A stretch of 64,000 nt of DNA from JBBRVW01 sp963784645 (GTDB lineage: Bacteria > Actinomycetota > Actinomycetes > JACCUZ01): assembly GCA_963784645.1 (NCBI GenBank), contig CAWARY010000002.1:434001-498000 (forward strand). Direction: 5' to 3'. The notes beneath the pieces were generated by a model. That model did no database searches. It saw nothing but the letters and a program-made list of their open reading frames with translations, and was not told where the DNA came from. The position numbers were made by a program, and so were the translations under genes. Positions within the stretch are counted from its first letter, which is position 1, and every line of letters begins with the position of its first letter. Of the stretch, positions 7,149 to 16,083 are shown in pieces.

Positions 7149-10100
7149 TCAGTCCTGGCGGCGGGACCGGGCCGGGACGAGCCCGACGGCGAGGGAGCCG
7201 ATCAGGAGCAGCAGCAGGCCCGCCAGGCCGACGGGGAGAGCGAGCCCGGCGCCCGTGTGCGGCAGCTGGCCGGCCTCCGTGACAAGCGGGTGGTGCTGTG
7301 CCGCCACCGCCCGGTGGTGTGCCGCAGCGGCGGCCGCACCGAGCACCCGGACCGTCTGGTAGACGGTGACCGGGACCCCGTCCGTCCCCATCACCAGGTA
7401 GCGGAACGTGGCGACCCCGGTGAAGCCCTTCGTCCGGGTCACCACGAGCCGGTTGTCGACGAGCTCGACGGTCAGCCCCGTGCTCGCGCCGCTCACCGAC
7501 GTCACCGCCAGGACGCCGTGCCCGGTGACGGTGTCGGCCGGGTCGAGGGTCACTGACGCGCGGCCGACGGCGATCGTCGCCGTTGCCGACAGGGTCTCGG
7601 CTGCGGGCGCCGGCGTGCCGGGCGCCGTCACGAGGACCCGCAGGACAGCGTCCGCAGTGCCACCATTGCCGTCCGACACCGTGTAGGCGATCACGAGCAG
7701 GCCGGTGAACGAGGCCTTGGGCGTGACCCTGACCAGCCCGTCCGGGGCGAGGTCGACGGTCCCCTTGCCGGCAGTGACCGTGACCTTGGTGACGCTGAGC
7801 GTCTGGCCGGGGTTCGGGTCGCTGTCGTTACTGCGCACGTCGACCTTGACCGGCGTGCCGGACGAGGTGACCGCCGCGTCGTCGTTCGCGACCGGCGGGG
7901 TGTTGCCGACGGTGACTGTCACGCAGGCTGTCGCCGAGCCGCCGTTGCCGTCGGTGGCGGTGTAGCAGAACGAGTCCGTGCCGAGGTACCCGGGCACGGG
8001 CGTGTAGCGGACGCTGCCGGTCGCCGGGTCGAGCAGGGCGGCGCCGTGCCCGGCCGGACCCACCGACGCGATGGCCACCGGCTGGCCGTCCGGGTCGCTG
8101 ACGAGCGGGAGCAGGGGGACCGTCACCGCGGTGCCACCGGGTGTCGAGGCGGAGCCGGCCGCCGCCGCCGGGGCTGCGTTGCCCACCATGACCGTGACAG
8201 TCGCCGCCGACGTGGCGCCGCGCGGGTCGGTGACGAGGTAGCTGAACGTGTCGAGGCCGACGAAGCCGGCGACGGAGGTGTAGCGGACCTTGCCGGCGGC
8301 CGTGACGACGGCGCTGCCGTGGGAGGGGGCCGCCACCGAGGTCAGCGTGAGTGTCTCGCCGTCCGGGTCGGAGTCGTTGGCGCGCACGTCGATCACCATC
8401 GGCACCGCGCTGCGTGCTCCCGCGGCGTCGGCCACGGCGATCGGGGCGGCGTTGCGCACGTCGACGTCGACGGTGGCCTCCGCAAGGCCGCCGTTGCCGT
8501 CGCTGACGCGGTACCGGAAGGAGTCCGTGCCGGCCCACGTCGGGTCGGGGGTGTAGACGACGTGGCTGCCGACGACCGTTGCGGTTCCGTGCAGCGGCGC
8601 GACCGTGATGCCGGTGAGGGTCAGGAGGTCGCCGTTCGGGTCGCTGTCGTTGGCAAGGACGAGGACGGCGAGGGCTGCTCCGACCGGGCCGGGATGGGTC
8701 ACGCTGTCGTCGACCGCGACCGGCGGGTCGTTGGCCACGGTGACCGTGACAGTCGCGGTGGCGGTGCCGCCGCGGCCGTCGTCGACGGTGTAGGTGAACG
8801 TGTCGGCGCCGAGATAGCCCGGCGTCGGCGTGTAGCGGATCCCACCGCCAGGCAGGACCAGGGCGACGCCGTGCGCCGGTCCGGTGGCGACGCTGACCGT
8901 CAACGGGTCGCCGTTCGCGTCGCCGTCGTTCAGCAGCACCGCGACGTCGACCGACCCGTTGTGCGGGACGACGGCGCTGTCGTCCCCGGCCGACGGTGCC
9001 TGGTTGGCGACGGTGAGCGTCACGGTGGCGGTAGCAATGTTCCCCTGCGGGTCGCTCACGGTGTAGGTGAAGCTGTCCGCTCCGGCGTACGCGGGGTCGG
9101 GGGTGTAGACGGCGGCCCCCGCGCCGTTGACGGACACGGTCCCGTGCGCTGCCCCAGCGGTGCCGGTCGTGGTGAGGGCGCTGTTGGCGGTGTCGGCGTC
9201 GGTCACGTGCGACAGGACGTCGATCGTGGTCGGGCCGCCTCCCGGCACCGTCCGGCTGAAGTCGGCGGCGACCGGGGCCGCGCTGCCGGTCGTGACGGTC
9301 ACCAGCGCCGTGGCGGTGCCGGCTCCGTCACTGATCGTGTAGGTCATGGTGTCCGGCCCGAACCAGCCGGCCGCGGGTACGTAGCGGACCCGGGCGGCGG
9401 CACCGGAGCCGGTGACTGTGGCGGTGCCGTGCGCGGCGCCGACGACGCCGGTGATGGTCAGTGGGTCGCCGTTGTCGTCTGTGTCGTTGGCGAGCACGTC
9501 GACGTCGGTCGCCGTGCCGGACGGGGTGCTCGCGCTGTCGTCGGCCGCGACGGGTGCGTTGTCGGGCACCGTGACGGTCACGGTCGCGGTGGCGGTGCCT
9601 CCCGCCCCGTCGGACACGGTGTAGGTGAAGGTGGCCGTGCCCTTCCGGAACGAGGTCGCCGGGGTGAAGGTCACGGTGGTGCCGTCGGTCGTCACCGTGC
9701 CCACACCCCCCGCGGGCTGGGTGACGGAGCCCACGGTGAGTGCCTGCCCCGTCGTCGGGATGTTCGGGTCGCTGTCGTTGCCGAGGACGCTGATCGTCAC
9801 CGGCGAACCAGGCGCGGCGGTCCCGGCATCGTCGGTCGCCACCGGCGGGGCGTTCGGCACCGTCACGGTCACGGTGGCCGAGGCCGACCCGCCGCGCCCG
9901 TCGCTCACGCGGTAGGTGAACGTGTCCGTGCCGGCCTGCCCTGCGGCAGCCGTGTAGGTGAGCGTGTTGTTGCCATTGACCACGACAGTCCCCCGGGTCG
10001 GGGCGGTCGTGGTCGGCGCTGTGACCGTCAACGCGTCGCCGTCGGGGTCCGAGTCGTTGACGCGGGGGTCGAAGGTGACCGCGCCACCGCTCGTCGTCCT

Positions 10101-12128
10101 GGCGTCGTCGGAGGCGGACGGGGCACGGTTGACGACCGTGGACGCCGACGACGTGTTGTTGCCGGTCGCCGGGTCGAAGTTGGTGCCGGTCACGGTCGCG
10201 GAGTTGGTCGCCGGGTCGGCGACGGCATCCACGACCGCCCTCACCGTGACGGTCGCGGTGCCACCGTTGACCATGGCGCCGAGGTCGCACACGACCTGTC
10301 CGGCCGGCGTCGTGCAGCTGCCCTGCGTGGTGACGGGGGCACCGCTGAGCACGGCGCCGCCCGGCAGGGTGTCGGTGACCGTGACGCCGGGGTCGTCGTA
10401 CGGGCCGTTGTTGGTGACGACAAGCGTGTAGGTGACCGGCGTGGCCGATCCGACCTGCACGGTGCCGACGTCACGGGACTTGACCACCGCCAGGTTGCTG
10501 CGGTGCTGCACGGCCACGGCGCTGGCGGTGGAGCTCGCTCCGCTGACCGACGAGGTGAACAGGACGCCGGAGTAGCTCACCGACGCGGTGTTCGCGATCG
10601 ACCTCTGGTCGGTCACGGCGTCGACGGTGACGCGGAAGGTCACCGTTTGCGTCGACGCGCCGATCGCGACGCTCCCGCCACTGGACGAGGACGCGCCGAC
10701 ACCGAGGTTGACCGTGAGCGTCCGGGTGCCGCCCACGTACTTCGCCTCGTCGTCGCCGGAGGCATCGGTCTTGGCCGCGCCGTTCCAGGTGATGCTGCCA
10801 GGGACGTAGGTGGTGCCGGCCGGCATGACGTCGGTCAGCACCGTGGCCGTGGCGTTGTCGTAGCCGTTGTTGACCCCGGTCAGGGTGTACTGCAGCTGGT
10901 CGCCGGGCTCGACGAGCCCCGGGTTGGTGTTGCCGGGCGACTTGACGACCGAGACGGACTTGTCCATGTCGATGTTCGGTGCGTAGAGCTCGTGCGCGAA
11001 GGTGAGGATGCCGGGGTAGTACGTCTCGTTGGTGGACGTCACGCGGATGACGGCGCTGGTGGCGCCGTTGGGGAGCTTTCCGTCGACGTTGAAGGTCGCC
11101 ACGTCGAACCCGAGCTGGTTCTTGTAGCTGGGCGCCCGGGTGGAGGAGTCGACGCCCTTGTCGCTGATGGTCGAGTCGAAGACGTTGGTCGCGGCGTGCA
11201 GCGCGTCGCTGACGTTCGTGAGGGTCGCGGTCGTGTTGCCCAGCAGCAGCTGGTCGCCGGTCTTGCCCAGGTCGCCCTCCCAGGAGATCGCACCGAGGGT
11301 GGTGCGCACGGCGCCGGACGGCGGGGTCGAGAAGCCGCTGACCGGGATGTCGAACGCCTCGCCGCTGGCCACCGACCCGTAGCCGCGGAAGATGGTGAGG
11401 TTGCGGGCCGGGGCATCCACGTCGCGGTAGGCGATCGCCAGGCCCCAGCCGCCGTACGAGTCACCACCCTGTCCGGTCTGCACGTTCGCGACGGTGTACG
11501 AGCCGTTCCCGGCTGTGCGGACCAGGGAGGTGACGTCGGCGAAGGCCTCGTAGTTGTTCCCGGCGGCTGTCCAGCTCGCGGTGAGGTCGGTGTAGGCGAC
11601 GCTGCCGGGCACCTTGAGCTTGACCTTGTTGTAGTCGGCGGCAGTCGGCGCCGCTGTTCCGGCGGTGCCGGAGATGGTGGCGCCGGCGCCGGTCCGCCCG
11701 CCCCAGACCAGCGCGGCGTAGAGGACCGTGGCGTTGGCGGGCATGTCCACCGTGGACGACGACGAGTTGAACGTCGTGGGGTCGCTGTCGGCGTCGACGT
11801 AGACCATCCAGTAGGCGTTGTCGTCGAGTGCGGCGTTCGCTGTGGCGCCGCCACCAGCCGTGTTGCGGGCAGCGGTGCAGCCCGCCACCGCTGCCTGGCA
11901 GGTCATCAGGGTGTTGCCGCGGAGCAGGATGTCGCCGGTGGCGTTCTGGGAGAACACCGAGGTGAACGGAGAGGTGATGGCGGCCTCGGCCGCAGTGGCG
12001 CCCGCGAGGACGGTGACGGCCATGACGACGAGGGCGGTGACCAGCGCCGCGGCACGCGGCCTGGCGCGGAGCAGCAGCCCCGCGGCGTCCGCGATCGACG
12101 CGCGTCGCGCCCTGTTCGTCCTGGTCAT
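7149..12128 (-). CDS. Giant LPXTG-anchored repeat surface protein
   Basis: A 1659-residue cell-wall protein, probably an adhesin or surface-layer component. In order: a signal peptide (about residues 1-50, ending ATAAEAA); an N-terminal domain of about 350 residues of the type found before DUF11 domains; two DUF11-like domains (the second with VTYTLVVTNNGPYDD); nine cadherin-like repeats of about 90 residues, each opening with a (A/P)PVA-DD motif and closing with DTFTYTVSDG-GG-A-ATVTV; a degenerate tenth repeat; and a sorting signal LPHTG with a hydrophobic helix and a SRRQD tail. The ATG at 12128 was chosen for GGTGGAG at proper spacing; ATG codons at 12158 and 12191 are alternatives. The many Asp-rich DSDPDGD loops suggest Ca2+ binding. 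No sortase gene is in the window. Confidence 0.88.
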   Translation of the reverse strand: MTRTNRARRASIADAAGLLLRARPRAAALVTALVVMAVTVLAGATAAEAAITSPFTSVFSQNATGDILLRGNTLMTCQAAVAGCTAARNTAGGGATANAALDDNAYWMVYVDADSDPTTFNSSSSTVDMPANATVLYAALVWGGRTGAGATISGTAGTAAPTAADYNKVKLKVPGSVAYTDLTASWTAAGNNYEAFADVTSLVRTAGNGSYTVANVQTGQGGDSYGGWGLAIAYRDVDAPARNLTIFRGYGSVASGEAFDIPVSGFSTPPSGAVRTTLGAISWEGDLGKTGDQLLLGNTTATLTNVSDALHAATNVFDSTISDKGVDSSTRAPSYKNQLGFDVATFNVDGKLPNGATSAVIRVTSTNETYYPGILTFAHELYAPNIDMDKSVSVVKSPGNTNPGLVEPGDQLQYTLTGVNNGYDNATATVLTDVMPAGTTYVPGSITWNGAAKTDASGDDEAKYVGGTRTLTVNLGVGASSSSGGSVAIGASTQTVTFRVTVDAVTDQRSIANTASVSYSGVLFTSSVSGASSTASAVAVQHRSNLAVVKSRDVGTVQVGSATPVTYTLVVTNNGPYDDPGVTVTDTLPGGAVLSGAPVTTQGSCTTPAGQVVCDLGAMVNGGTATVTVRAVVDAVADPATNSATVTGTNFDPATGNNTSSASTVVNRAPSASDDARTTSGGAVTFDPRVNDSDPDGDALTVTAPTTTAPTRGTVVVNGNNTLTYTAAAGQAGTDTFTYRVSDGRGGSASATVTVTVPNAPPVATDDAGTAAPGSPVTISVLGNDSDPNIPTTGQALTVGSVTQPAGGVGTVTTDGTTVTFTPATSFRKGTATFTYTVSDGAGGTATATVTVTVPDNAPVAADDSASTPSGTATDVDVLANDTDDNGDPLTITGVVGAAHGTATVTGSGAAARVRYVPAAGWFGPDTMTYTISDGAGTATALVTVTTGSAAPVAADFSRTVPGGGPTTIDVLSHVTDADTANSALTTTGTAGAAHGTVSVNGAGAAVYTPDPAYAGADSFTYTVSDPQGNIATATVTLTVANQAPSAGDDSAVVPHNGSVDVAVLLNDGDANGDPLTVSVATGPAHGVALVLPGGGIRYTPTPGYLGADTFTYTVDDGRGGTATATVTVTVANDPPVAVDDSVTHPGPVGAALAVLVLANDSDPNGDLLTLTGITVAPLHGTATVVGSHVVYTPDPTWAGTDSFRYRVSDGNGGLAEATVDVDVRNAAPIAVADAAGARSAVPMVIDVRANDSDPDGETLTLTSVAAPSHGSAVVTAAGKVRYTSVAGFVGLDTFSYLVTDPRGATSAATVTVMVGNAAPAAAAGSASTPGGTAVTVPLLPLVSDPDGQPVAIASVGPAGHGAALLDPATGSVRYTPVPGYLGTDSFCYTATDGNGGSATACVTVTVGNTPPVANDDAAVTSSGTPVKVDVRSNDSDPNPGQTLSVTKVTVTAGKGTVDLAPDGLVRVTPKASFTGLLVIAYTVSDGNGGTADAVLRVLVTAPGTPAPAAETLSATATIAVGRASVTLDPADTVTGHGVLAVTSVSGASTGLTVELVDNRLVVTRTKGFTGVATFRYLVMGTDGVPVTVYQTVRVLGAAAAAAHHRAVAAQHHPLVTEAGQLPHTGAGLALPVGLAGLLLLLIGSLAVGLVPARSRRQD
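7636..10125 (-). repeat. Nine tandem cadherin-like protein repeats
   Basis: Within the surface protein (about residues 668-1497) nine units of about 270-290 bp recur. Each encodes an Asp-Asp opening, an N-DSDP-G loop and a D(S/T)F-Y-V-DG ending. The units are clearly diverged at DNA level, and units 7 and 8 have lost the DD pair. This is old duplication rather than recent slippage. Confidence 0.85.
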
Positions 12129-12350
12129 GCCCACTCCACCCTGGGTACGGCGCTTCATCAGTGCCGCCGAGGCGGGCGCGCGCATGCACACGGCACCATG
12201 CCGCGAAGATCCACGTCGGCCCGAGTCGCACCCGACCTGAGCGTCCGGAGCCGAAATTGGCGCATCGGTGACCGTCCACCCCCGAACGGATGACGCAGCG
12301 TGTCGATCGGACGGGTGTGGTCACGCACCGCTACCGCCGCGGAGTCCGGT

Positions 12351-12356
12351 TAGGGT
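12351..12356 (+). promoter_or_regulatory. -10 box for leaderless pheA
   Basis: TAGGGT, then 7 nt, then the pheA ATG at 12364, with no Shine-Dalgarno. The 235-nt gap to the divergent surface-protein gene must hold both promoters. Confidence 0.55.
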
Positions 12357-12363
12357 CGCGGGC

Positions 12364-13317
12364 ATGCCTGGAGTCCCGCCCGCGCGCTACGCCTACCTCG
12401 GCCCCGAGGGCACCTTCGCCGAGGCCGCGCTGCGGACGGTCCCCGCTGCGGCCAAGGGCGACCTCCAGCCGCAGACGAGCGTCACGGCCGCGCTCGACGC
12501 GGTCCGGCGGGGCGAGGCCGACCACGCGCTGGTGCCCATCGAGAACTCCGTCGAGGGCTCGGTGTCGGCGACCCTCGACGAGCTCGCCGTCGGCGACCTG
12601 CTGATGGTCACCCGCGAGGTCCTGCTCCCCGTGTCGTTCGCGCTGATGGTGCGGCCCGGCACGGGCCTGCACCAGGTACACCGGGTGGCGACCCACCCGC
12701 ACGCGGCTGCCCAGTGCCGCCGCTGGCTGGCGACCGCCCTGCCGGGCGCCACCGTGGTCCCCGCGCTGTCGACCGCCGCGGCCGCCGCCGGCCTCGCCGA
12801 CGGCAGCGCCAGCCACGACGCCGCCATCGCCGCGCCGATCGCCGCCGACCACTACCGGCTGGAGGTGCTGGCGCGCGACGTCGAGGACAACCCCGACGCC
12901 GTGACCCGGTTCGTCCTGGTGAGCCGGCCCGGCGAGCCGCCGCTGCCCACCGGGCACGACAAGACCTCGCTGGTGGCGTTCATCTCCGACGACCACCCGG
13001 GTGCCCTGCTCGAGGTCCTCACCGAGCTCTCGGTCCGCGGCGTCAACCTCACCCGGATCGAGTCCCGGCCCACCGGCGAGCGGCTCGGGCGGTACTGCTT
13101 CTCCATCGACTGCGAGGGGCACGTCGACGACGCCCGGCTCGGCGAGGCGCTGTCCGGCCTGCGCCGGATCTGTCCCGACGTGCGGTTCCTCGGGTCGTAC
13201 CCGCGCGCCGACCGCGGCCCGGCCGCCGAGGCCTCGGAGGCCGACGCCGCGGCGAAGGACGCGGTCTACCGCGACGCCTCGGCCTGGCTCGGCCGGATCC
13301 GCACCGGCCGGTCCTGA
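12364..13317 (+). CDS. pheA: Prephenate dehydratase
   Basis: Converts prephenate to phenylpyruvate in phenylalanine synthesis; cytoplasmic. The protein has 317 residues. The N-terminal PDT domain begins YLGPEGTFAEAAL and contains VPIENSVEGSV and the catalytic-region DNPDAVTRFVLV. The C-terminal ACT regulatory domain reads HPGALLEVLTELSVRGVNLTRIESRPTG with the segment RYCFSIDCEG. This is the usual monofunctional actinobacterial form without chorismate mutase. A short acidic C-terminal tail ends with WLGRIRTGRS. In mycobacteria pheA lies near serS, and the same loose neighbourhood is seen here (serS at 16996). Confidence 0.96.
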   Translation: MPGVPPARYAYLGPEGTFAEAALRTVPAAAKGDLQPQTSVTAALDAVRRGEADHALVPIENSVEGSVSATLDELAVGDLLMVTREVLLPVSFALMVRPGTGLHQVHRVATHPHAAAQCRRWLATALPGATVVPALSTAAAAAGLADGSASHDAAIAAPIAADHYRLEVLARDVEDNPDAVTRFVLVSRPGEPPLPTGHDKTSLVAFISDDHPGALLEVLTELSVRGVNLTRIESRPTGERLGRYCFSIDCEGHVDDARLGEALSGLRRICPDVRFLGSYPRADRGPAAEASEADAAAKDAVYRDASAWLGRIRTGRS

Positions 13318-13348
13318 CCGGCGCGCGTCACCTGGTCGTGGCCCAGCG

Positions 13349-13397
13349 AAGTGGCCCCGCCCGGAGGCCGGATTGCCGCCGCCTACCGCGGCCACTT
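13349..13397. terminator. AAGTGGCC palindrome between convergent genes
   Basis: AAGTGGCC (13349-13356) pairs with GGCCACTT (13390-13397); the outer repeats TGGCCCAG and TTCTGGCCC lie close by. It sits between the ends of pheA and the BrkB gene, so a bidirectional terminator is likely. A related element with the same ends occurs at about 39828-39873. Confidence 0.55.
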
Positions 13398-13409
13398 GGG
13401 ATTCTGGCC

Positions 13410-14396
13410 CTAGGAGCCCTCGCGCGCGACCGCCTCGGCACGACCCGCCTCGGGGTCGCCCGGGTCGGCGTCGCGCACCCCGGCCCGCACTGCCTCGAGC
13501 TGCGCCGCGAAGGCGATGCCGAGGAACAGCGCGATCGAGGTGAGGTAGGCCCAGAGCAGCAACGCCATCACCCCGGTCAGCGGGCCGTACGTCGACCCGA
13601 ACGACCCGCTCTTCGCGACGTACAGCGACAGCGCGTAGGTGAAGACGATCCAGAGCACCAGCGAGACGCCGGCGCCGATGCCCACCCACGACCAGCCGGG
13701 CTGCCGCCGGCGCGGCGCCTTCTCGACGATGATCGCGAAGGCGCCGAAGGCGAGCAGCACGCCCACCGGGAAGCGCAGCGCCTGCCAGACGTGCAGCCCG
13801 AAACCCTGCCAGTGGTAGGTCTGGGCGAGGACGTCGCCGACCGTGCCGCCGGCGACGATGATGAGGAAGCCGATGATCGACAGCAGCCCCGCCGAGAGCG
13901 CCATCAGGACGGCGCGGCCGTACTTCTGCAGGGCCGGCCGGTCGCGCTCGATGCCGTAGATGCGGTTGGCGCCGCGCTCCACCTGGCCCATCGAGGTCGT
14001 CAGCGCGAGGAGCGCGACCGCGAGGCCGGCCCACAGCGCCAGCCGGCCGGCGCTACCGGCCTGCCCCGAGCCCTGGTCGAGGGTCTTCTGCACGATCTCG
14101 TCGGTGCTTCCCGGCGTGATCCGGAGCAGCACCTCGCGCAGCACCCGGCCCAGGCGCTGCGCGTGGATCGTGCTGGACAGCCCGATGAACGCGATGCCCA
14201 GCGGGATCAGCGACAGGACCAGCTGCAGCCCCAGCGCCCGTGCGTGGCTGAAGCCGTCGCCGTAGCGGAACCGCACGAAGGAGGACTTGACCAGGTGCAG
14301 TCGCCCGTAGTGCCGGAGCACCTCGCGGGCGTCGTCGGAGGTCGTGTCGGCGAAGCTCATCGTGCGGGTCTGCGGCACCCGCGCCACGGACGGCAC
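13410..14396 (-). CDS. YihY/BrkB family inner membrane protein
   Basis: A 328-residue integral membrane protein of the YihY/UPF0761 (BrkB) family with about six transmembrane helices. These include LVLSLIPLGIAFIGLSS, LALWAGLAVALLALTTSM and FPVGVLLAFGAFAIIV. The C-terminal part carries the family-type YGPLTGVMALLLWAYLTSIALFLGIAF. The biochemical role is unsettled in the family. The GTG at 14396 lies 3 nt past the stop codon of the upstream kinase gene and follows AAGGTGG; the ATG at 14360 is an alternative start 12 codons on. It is the last gene of the PAP2-DagK-BrkB operon, a context suggesting envelope lipid turnover. Confidence 0.85.
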   Translation of the reverse strand: MPSVARVPQTRTMSFADTTSDDAREVLRHYGRLHLVKSSFVRFRYGDGFSHARALGLQLVLSLIPLGIAFIGLSSTIHAQRLGRVLREVLLRITPGSTDEIVQKTLDQGSGQAGSAGRLALWAGLAVALLALTTSMGQVERGANRIYGIERDRPALQKYGRAVLMALSAGLLSIIGFLIIVAGGTVGDVLAQTYHWQGFGLHVWQALRFPVGVLLAFGAFAIIVEKAPRRRQPGWSWVGIGAGVSLVLWIVFTYALSLYVAKSGSFGSTYGPLTGVMALLLWAYLTSIALFLGIAFAAQLEAVRAGVRDADPGDPEAGRAEAVAREGS

Positions 14397-14399
14397 CCG

Positions 14400-15281
14400 T
14401 CACGCCACCTTGACGATCAGCGCGCCCGGCTCGATCCGGATGTCCATGACCTTGCCGGGCTCGATGACGTCCCCGTCGAGCTGGCGGGGCTGCGCGTGGC
14501 TCGCCTCGACCAGCACGTGCTTCGCCGTGAACCGCTCGATCCGGCGGTCCGGGACGTCGGCGCGGCGCATGACCCGGCCGCCCACCCGCACCCAGTCGAC
14601 GACGTTGCGGATCGAGATGGTCACGACGTCCAGGACGCCGTCGTCGGGCTTCGCGTCGGGCAGCAGCGGGATGTTGCCCTGCAGCTTGCCGACGTTGCCG
14701 ACCACGACCGTGCGGACGCGCCGGTGCAGCGGGGTGCCGTCGTCGAGGGTCAGCGTGATGCGCATACCTCGCCCGCGCAGGTGCTTGGCGGCCGAGACGA
14801 CGTACGCCGGCCAGCCGACGGTCTTCTTCAGCCCCTCCGGGGCATCGCGCATGATCGCGGCGTCGAAGCCGAGCCCGGCCATGACGACGAACTTGCGGTC
14901 GTCGACCCCGGCGACGTCGATCTTCCGGTCGCGGCCGGTCAGGCCGATGCGCAGGCACTCCTCCTCGTCGTTCAGCGGGAGGTCGAGGTTGCGGGCGAGC
15001 AGGTTGCCGGTGCCGGTGGGCAGGATGGCGAGCGGTACGCCGGAGGACGCCATCGCCGTCGCCGCGGCCATGACGGTGCCGTCGCCCCCGGCGACGAACA
15101 CGACGTCGCAGCCCTCGTCGATCGCCTGCCGGCACATGCCGATGCCCGGGTCCTCGACGGACGTCTCCAGCCACAGCGGCGGCGCCCAGCCGTGCTGGGC
15201 CATGAACGGTTCGACCCGCTTCTTCAGCGGGTCGAGATCGGTGACCTTCGTGGGGTTGTAGACGACAGCGGCCCGCTTCAC
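14400..15281 (-). CDS. Diacylglycerol kinase-like lipid kinase
   Basis: A 293-residue DagK/YegS-type kinase that would phosphorylate diacylglycerol or a related lipid with ATP. The catalytic-domain signature is clear: VVYNPTKV at the N-terminus, VVFVAGGDGTVMAAA (GGDGT nucleotide loop) and LAILPTGTGNLLARNLDLP. The C-terminal lobe has VMAGLGFDAAIM and QPRQLDGDVI. The GTG start overlaps the upstream PAP2 stop codon (GTGA), so the two are translationally coupled. Pairing with a PAP2 phosphatase suggests a phosphatidate/diacylglycerol interconversion module. Confidence 0.9.
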   Translation of the reverse strand: MKRAAVVYNPTKVTDLDPLKKRVEPFMAQHGWAPPLWLETSVEDPGIGMCRQAIDEGCDVVFVAGGDGTVMAAATAMASSGVPLAILPTGTGNLLARNLDLPLNDEEECLRIGLTGRDRKIDVAGVDDRKFVVMAGLGFDAAIMRDAPEGLKKTVGWPAYVVSAAKHLRGRGMRITLTLDDGTPLHRRVRTVVVGNVGKLQGNIPLLPDAKPDDGVLDVVTISIRNVVDWVRVGGRVMRRADVPDRRIERFTAKHVLVEASHAQPRQLDGDVIEPGKVMDIRIEPGALIVKVA

Positions 15282-16018
15282 CTGGCCCCCGCCCTGACGG
15301 GGGCCGGCTGAGGGTCCGCGGGGTCACCGTCCAGCTGGCAGAACTTCGCGAGCGGACCGCGCGCGAGGATCAGCCCGGCGGCGACCGCGATGGTGATGCC
15401 ACCGTTGAGGTAGGCGGCGAGCAGGTCGCTGAGGTGGTGGGCGCCGCGGTAGAGGCGGCTGACCGCGACAAGCAGCGGCACGGCGAGGAAGACCGTGACC
15501 GCGAGGGTGCGCAGCCAGCGCTTGCGGACGTACCAGGCGACGAGCAGGGCGCTCCCGACGAAGAGCGCGGTGGCGGCTCCGGTGTGACCACTGGGATAGC
15601 TCGACGTCGGGATGCCGCTGTCGAGGCGCTTGACGTCGGGTCGCGGGCGCTTCACCGCGAACTGGACGCACAGGAAGACCAGGGCCTGGCCGGCGACGGC
15701 GACCACCAGGAAGATCGAAGGTCGCCACTTCTTCATGGCCAGGGCGAGGGCGGCCGCTACCACCACGAGGGCACCGACGATCGCCGCGGTGTTGCCGAGG
15801 CCGGACAGGATGTCGCTGACGCGGTTCAGGCCGGGGTTGCGGTTGTCGGCGAGATCGGTGTTGAGGTCGTTCTCCGACGTCAGCCAGGCGTCACCCTTGA
15901 AGGTCCTGGTGAGCAGCAGGCCGATGCCGAGCAGCAGCAGGTAGTCGAGGGCGAGCAGGAGCAGCACGAGCCCGGCGGTGCGGGCGATGCTCGCCTTCGT
16001 GGGGGTGCGGGCCTTCAT
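15278..16018 (-). CDS. PAP2 family membrane phosphatase
   Basis: A 246-residue PAP2 (type 2 phosphatidate phosphatase) protein with six hydrophobic segments. All three catalytic motifs are present: KRPRPDVKR, the PSGHTGAATAL motif and SRLYRGAHHLSDLLAAYL. It probably dephosphorylates phosphatidate, undecaprenyl pyrophosphate or a similar lipid on the outer membrane face. The ATG at 16018 starts a basic N-terminus before the first helix; the ribosome-binding site is weak. It is the first gene of a coupled operon with the kinase and BrkB genes. Confidence 0.88.
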   Translation of the reverse strand: MKARTPTKASIARTAGLVLLLLALDYLLLLGIGLLLTRTFKGDAWLTSENDLNTDLADNRNPGLNRVSDILSGLGNTAAIVGALVVVAAALALAMKKWRPSIFLVVAVAGQALVFLCVQFAVKRPRPDVKRLDSGIPTSSYPSGHTGAATALFVGSALLVAWYVRKRWLRTLAVTVFLAVPLLVAVSRLYRGAHHLSDLLAAYLNGGITIAVAAGLILARGPLAKFCQLDGDPADPQPAPVRAGAR

Positions 16019-16083
16019 GGCAGGGGGACTCGCTTCCTGGGCGCCGACGACGTGTCGGCAGGTGGCAGGGTGGTGTCGGCTGG

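Noticed and set aside
7636..10125. CRISPR-like regular repetition
   Set aside because: The period is about 270-290 bp and each unit encodes a diverged protein repeat; there are no short identical repeats with unique spacers.
8046..12293. 1415-codon open frame antisense to the surface protein
   Set aside because: Low-complexity Val/Gly/Arg/Asp sequence mirroring the repeats on the other strand; no family and no start signals.
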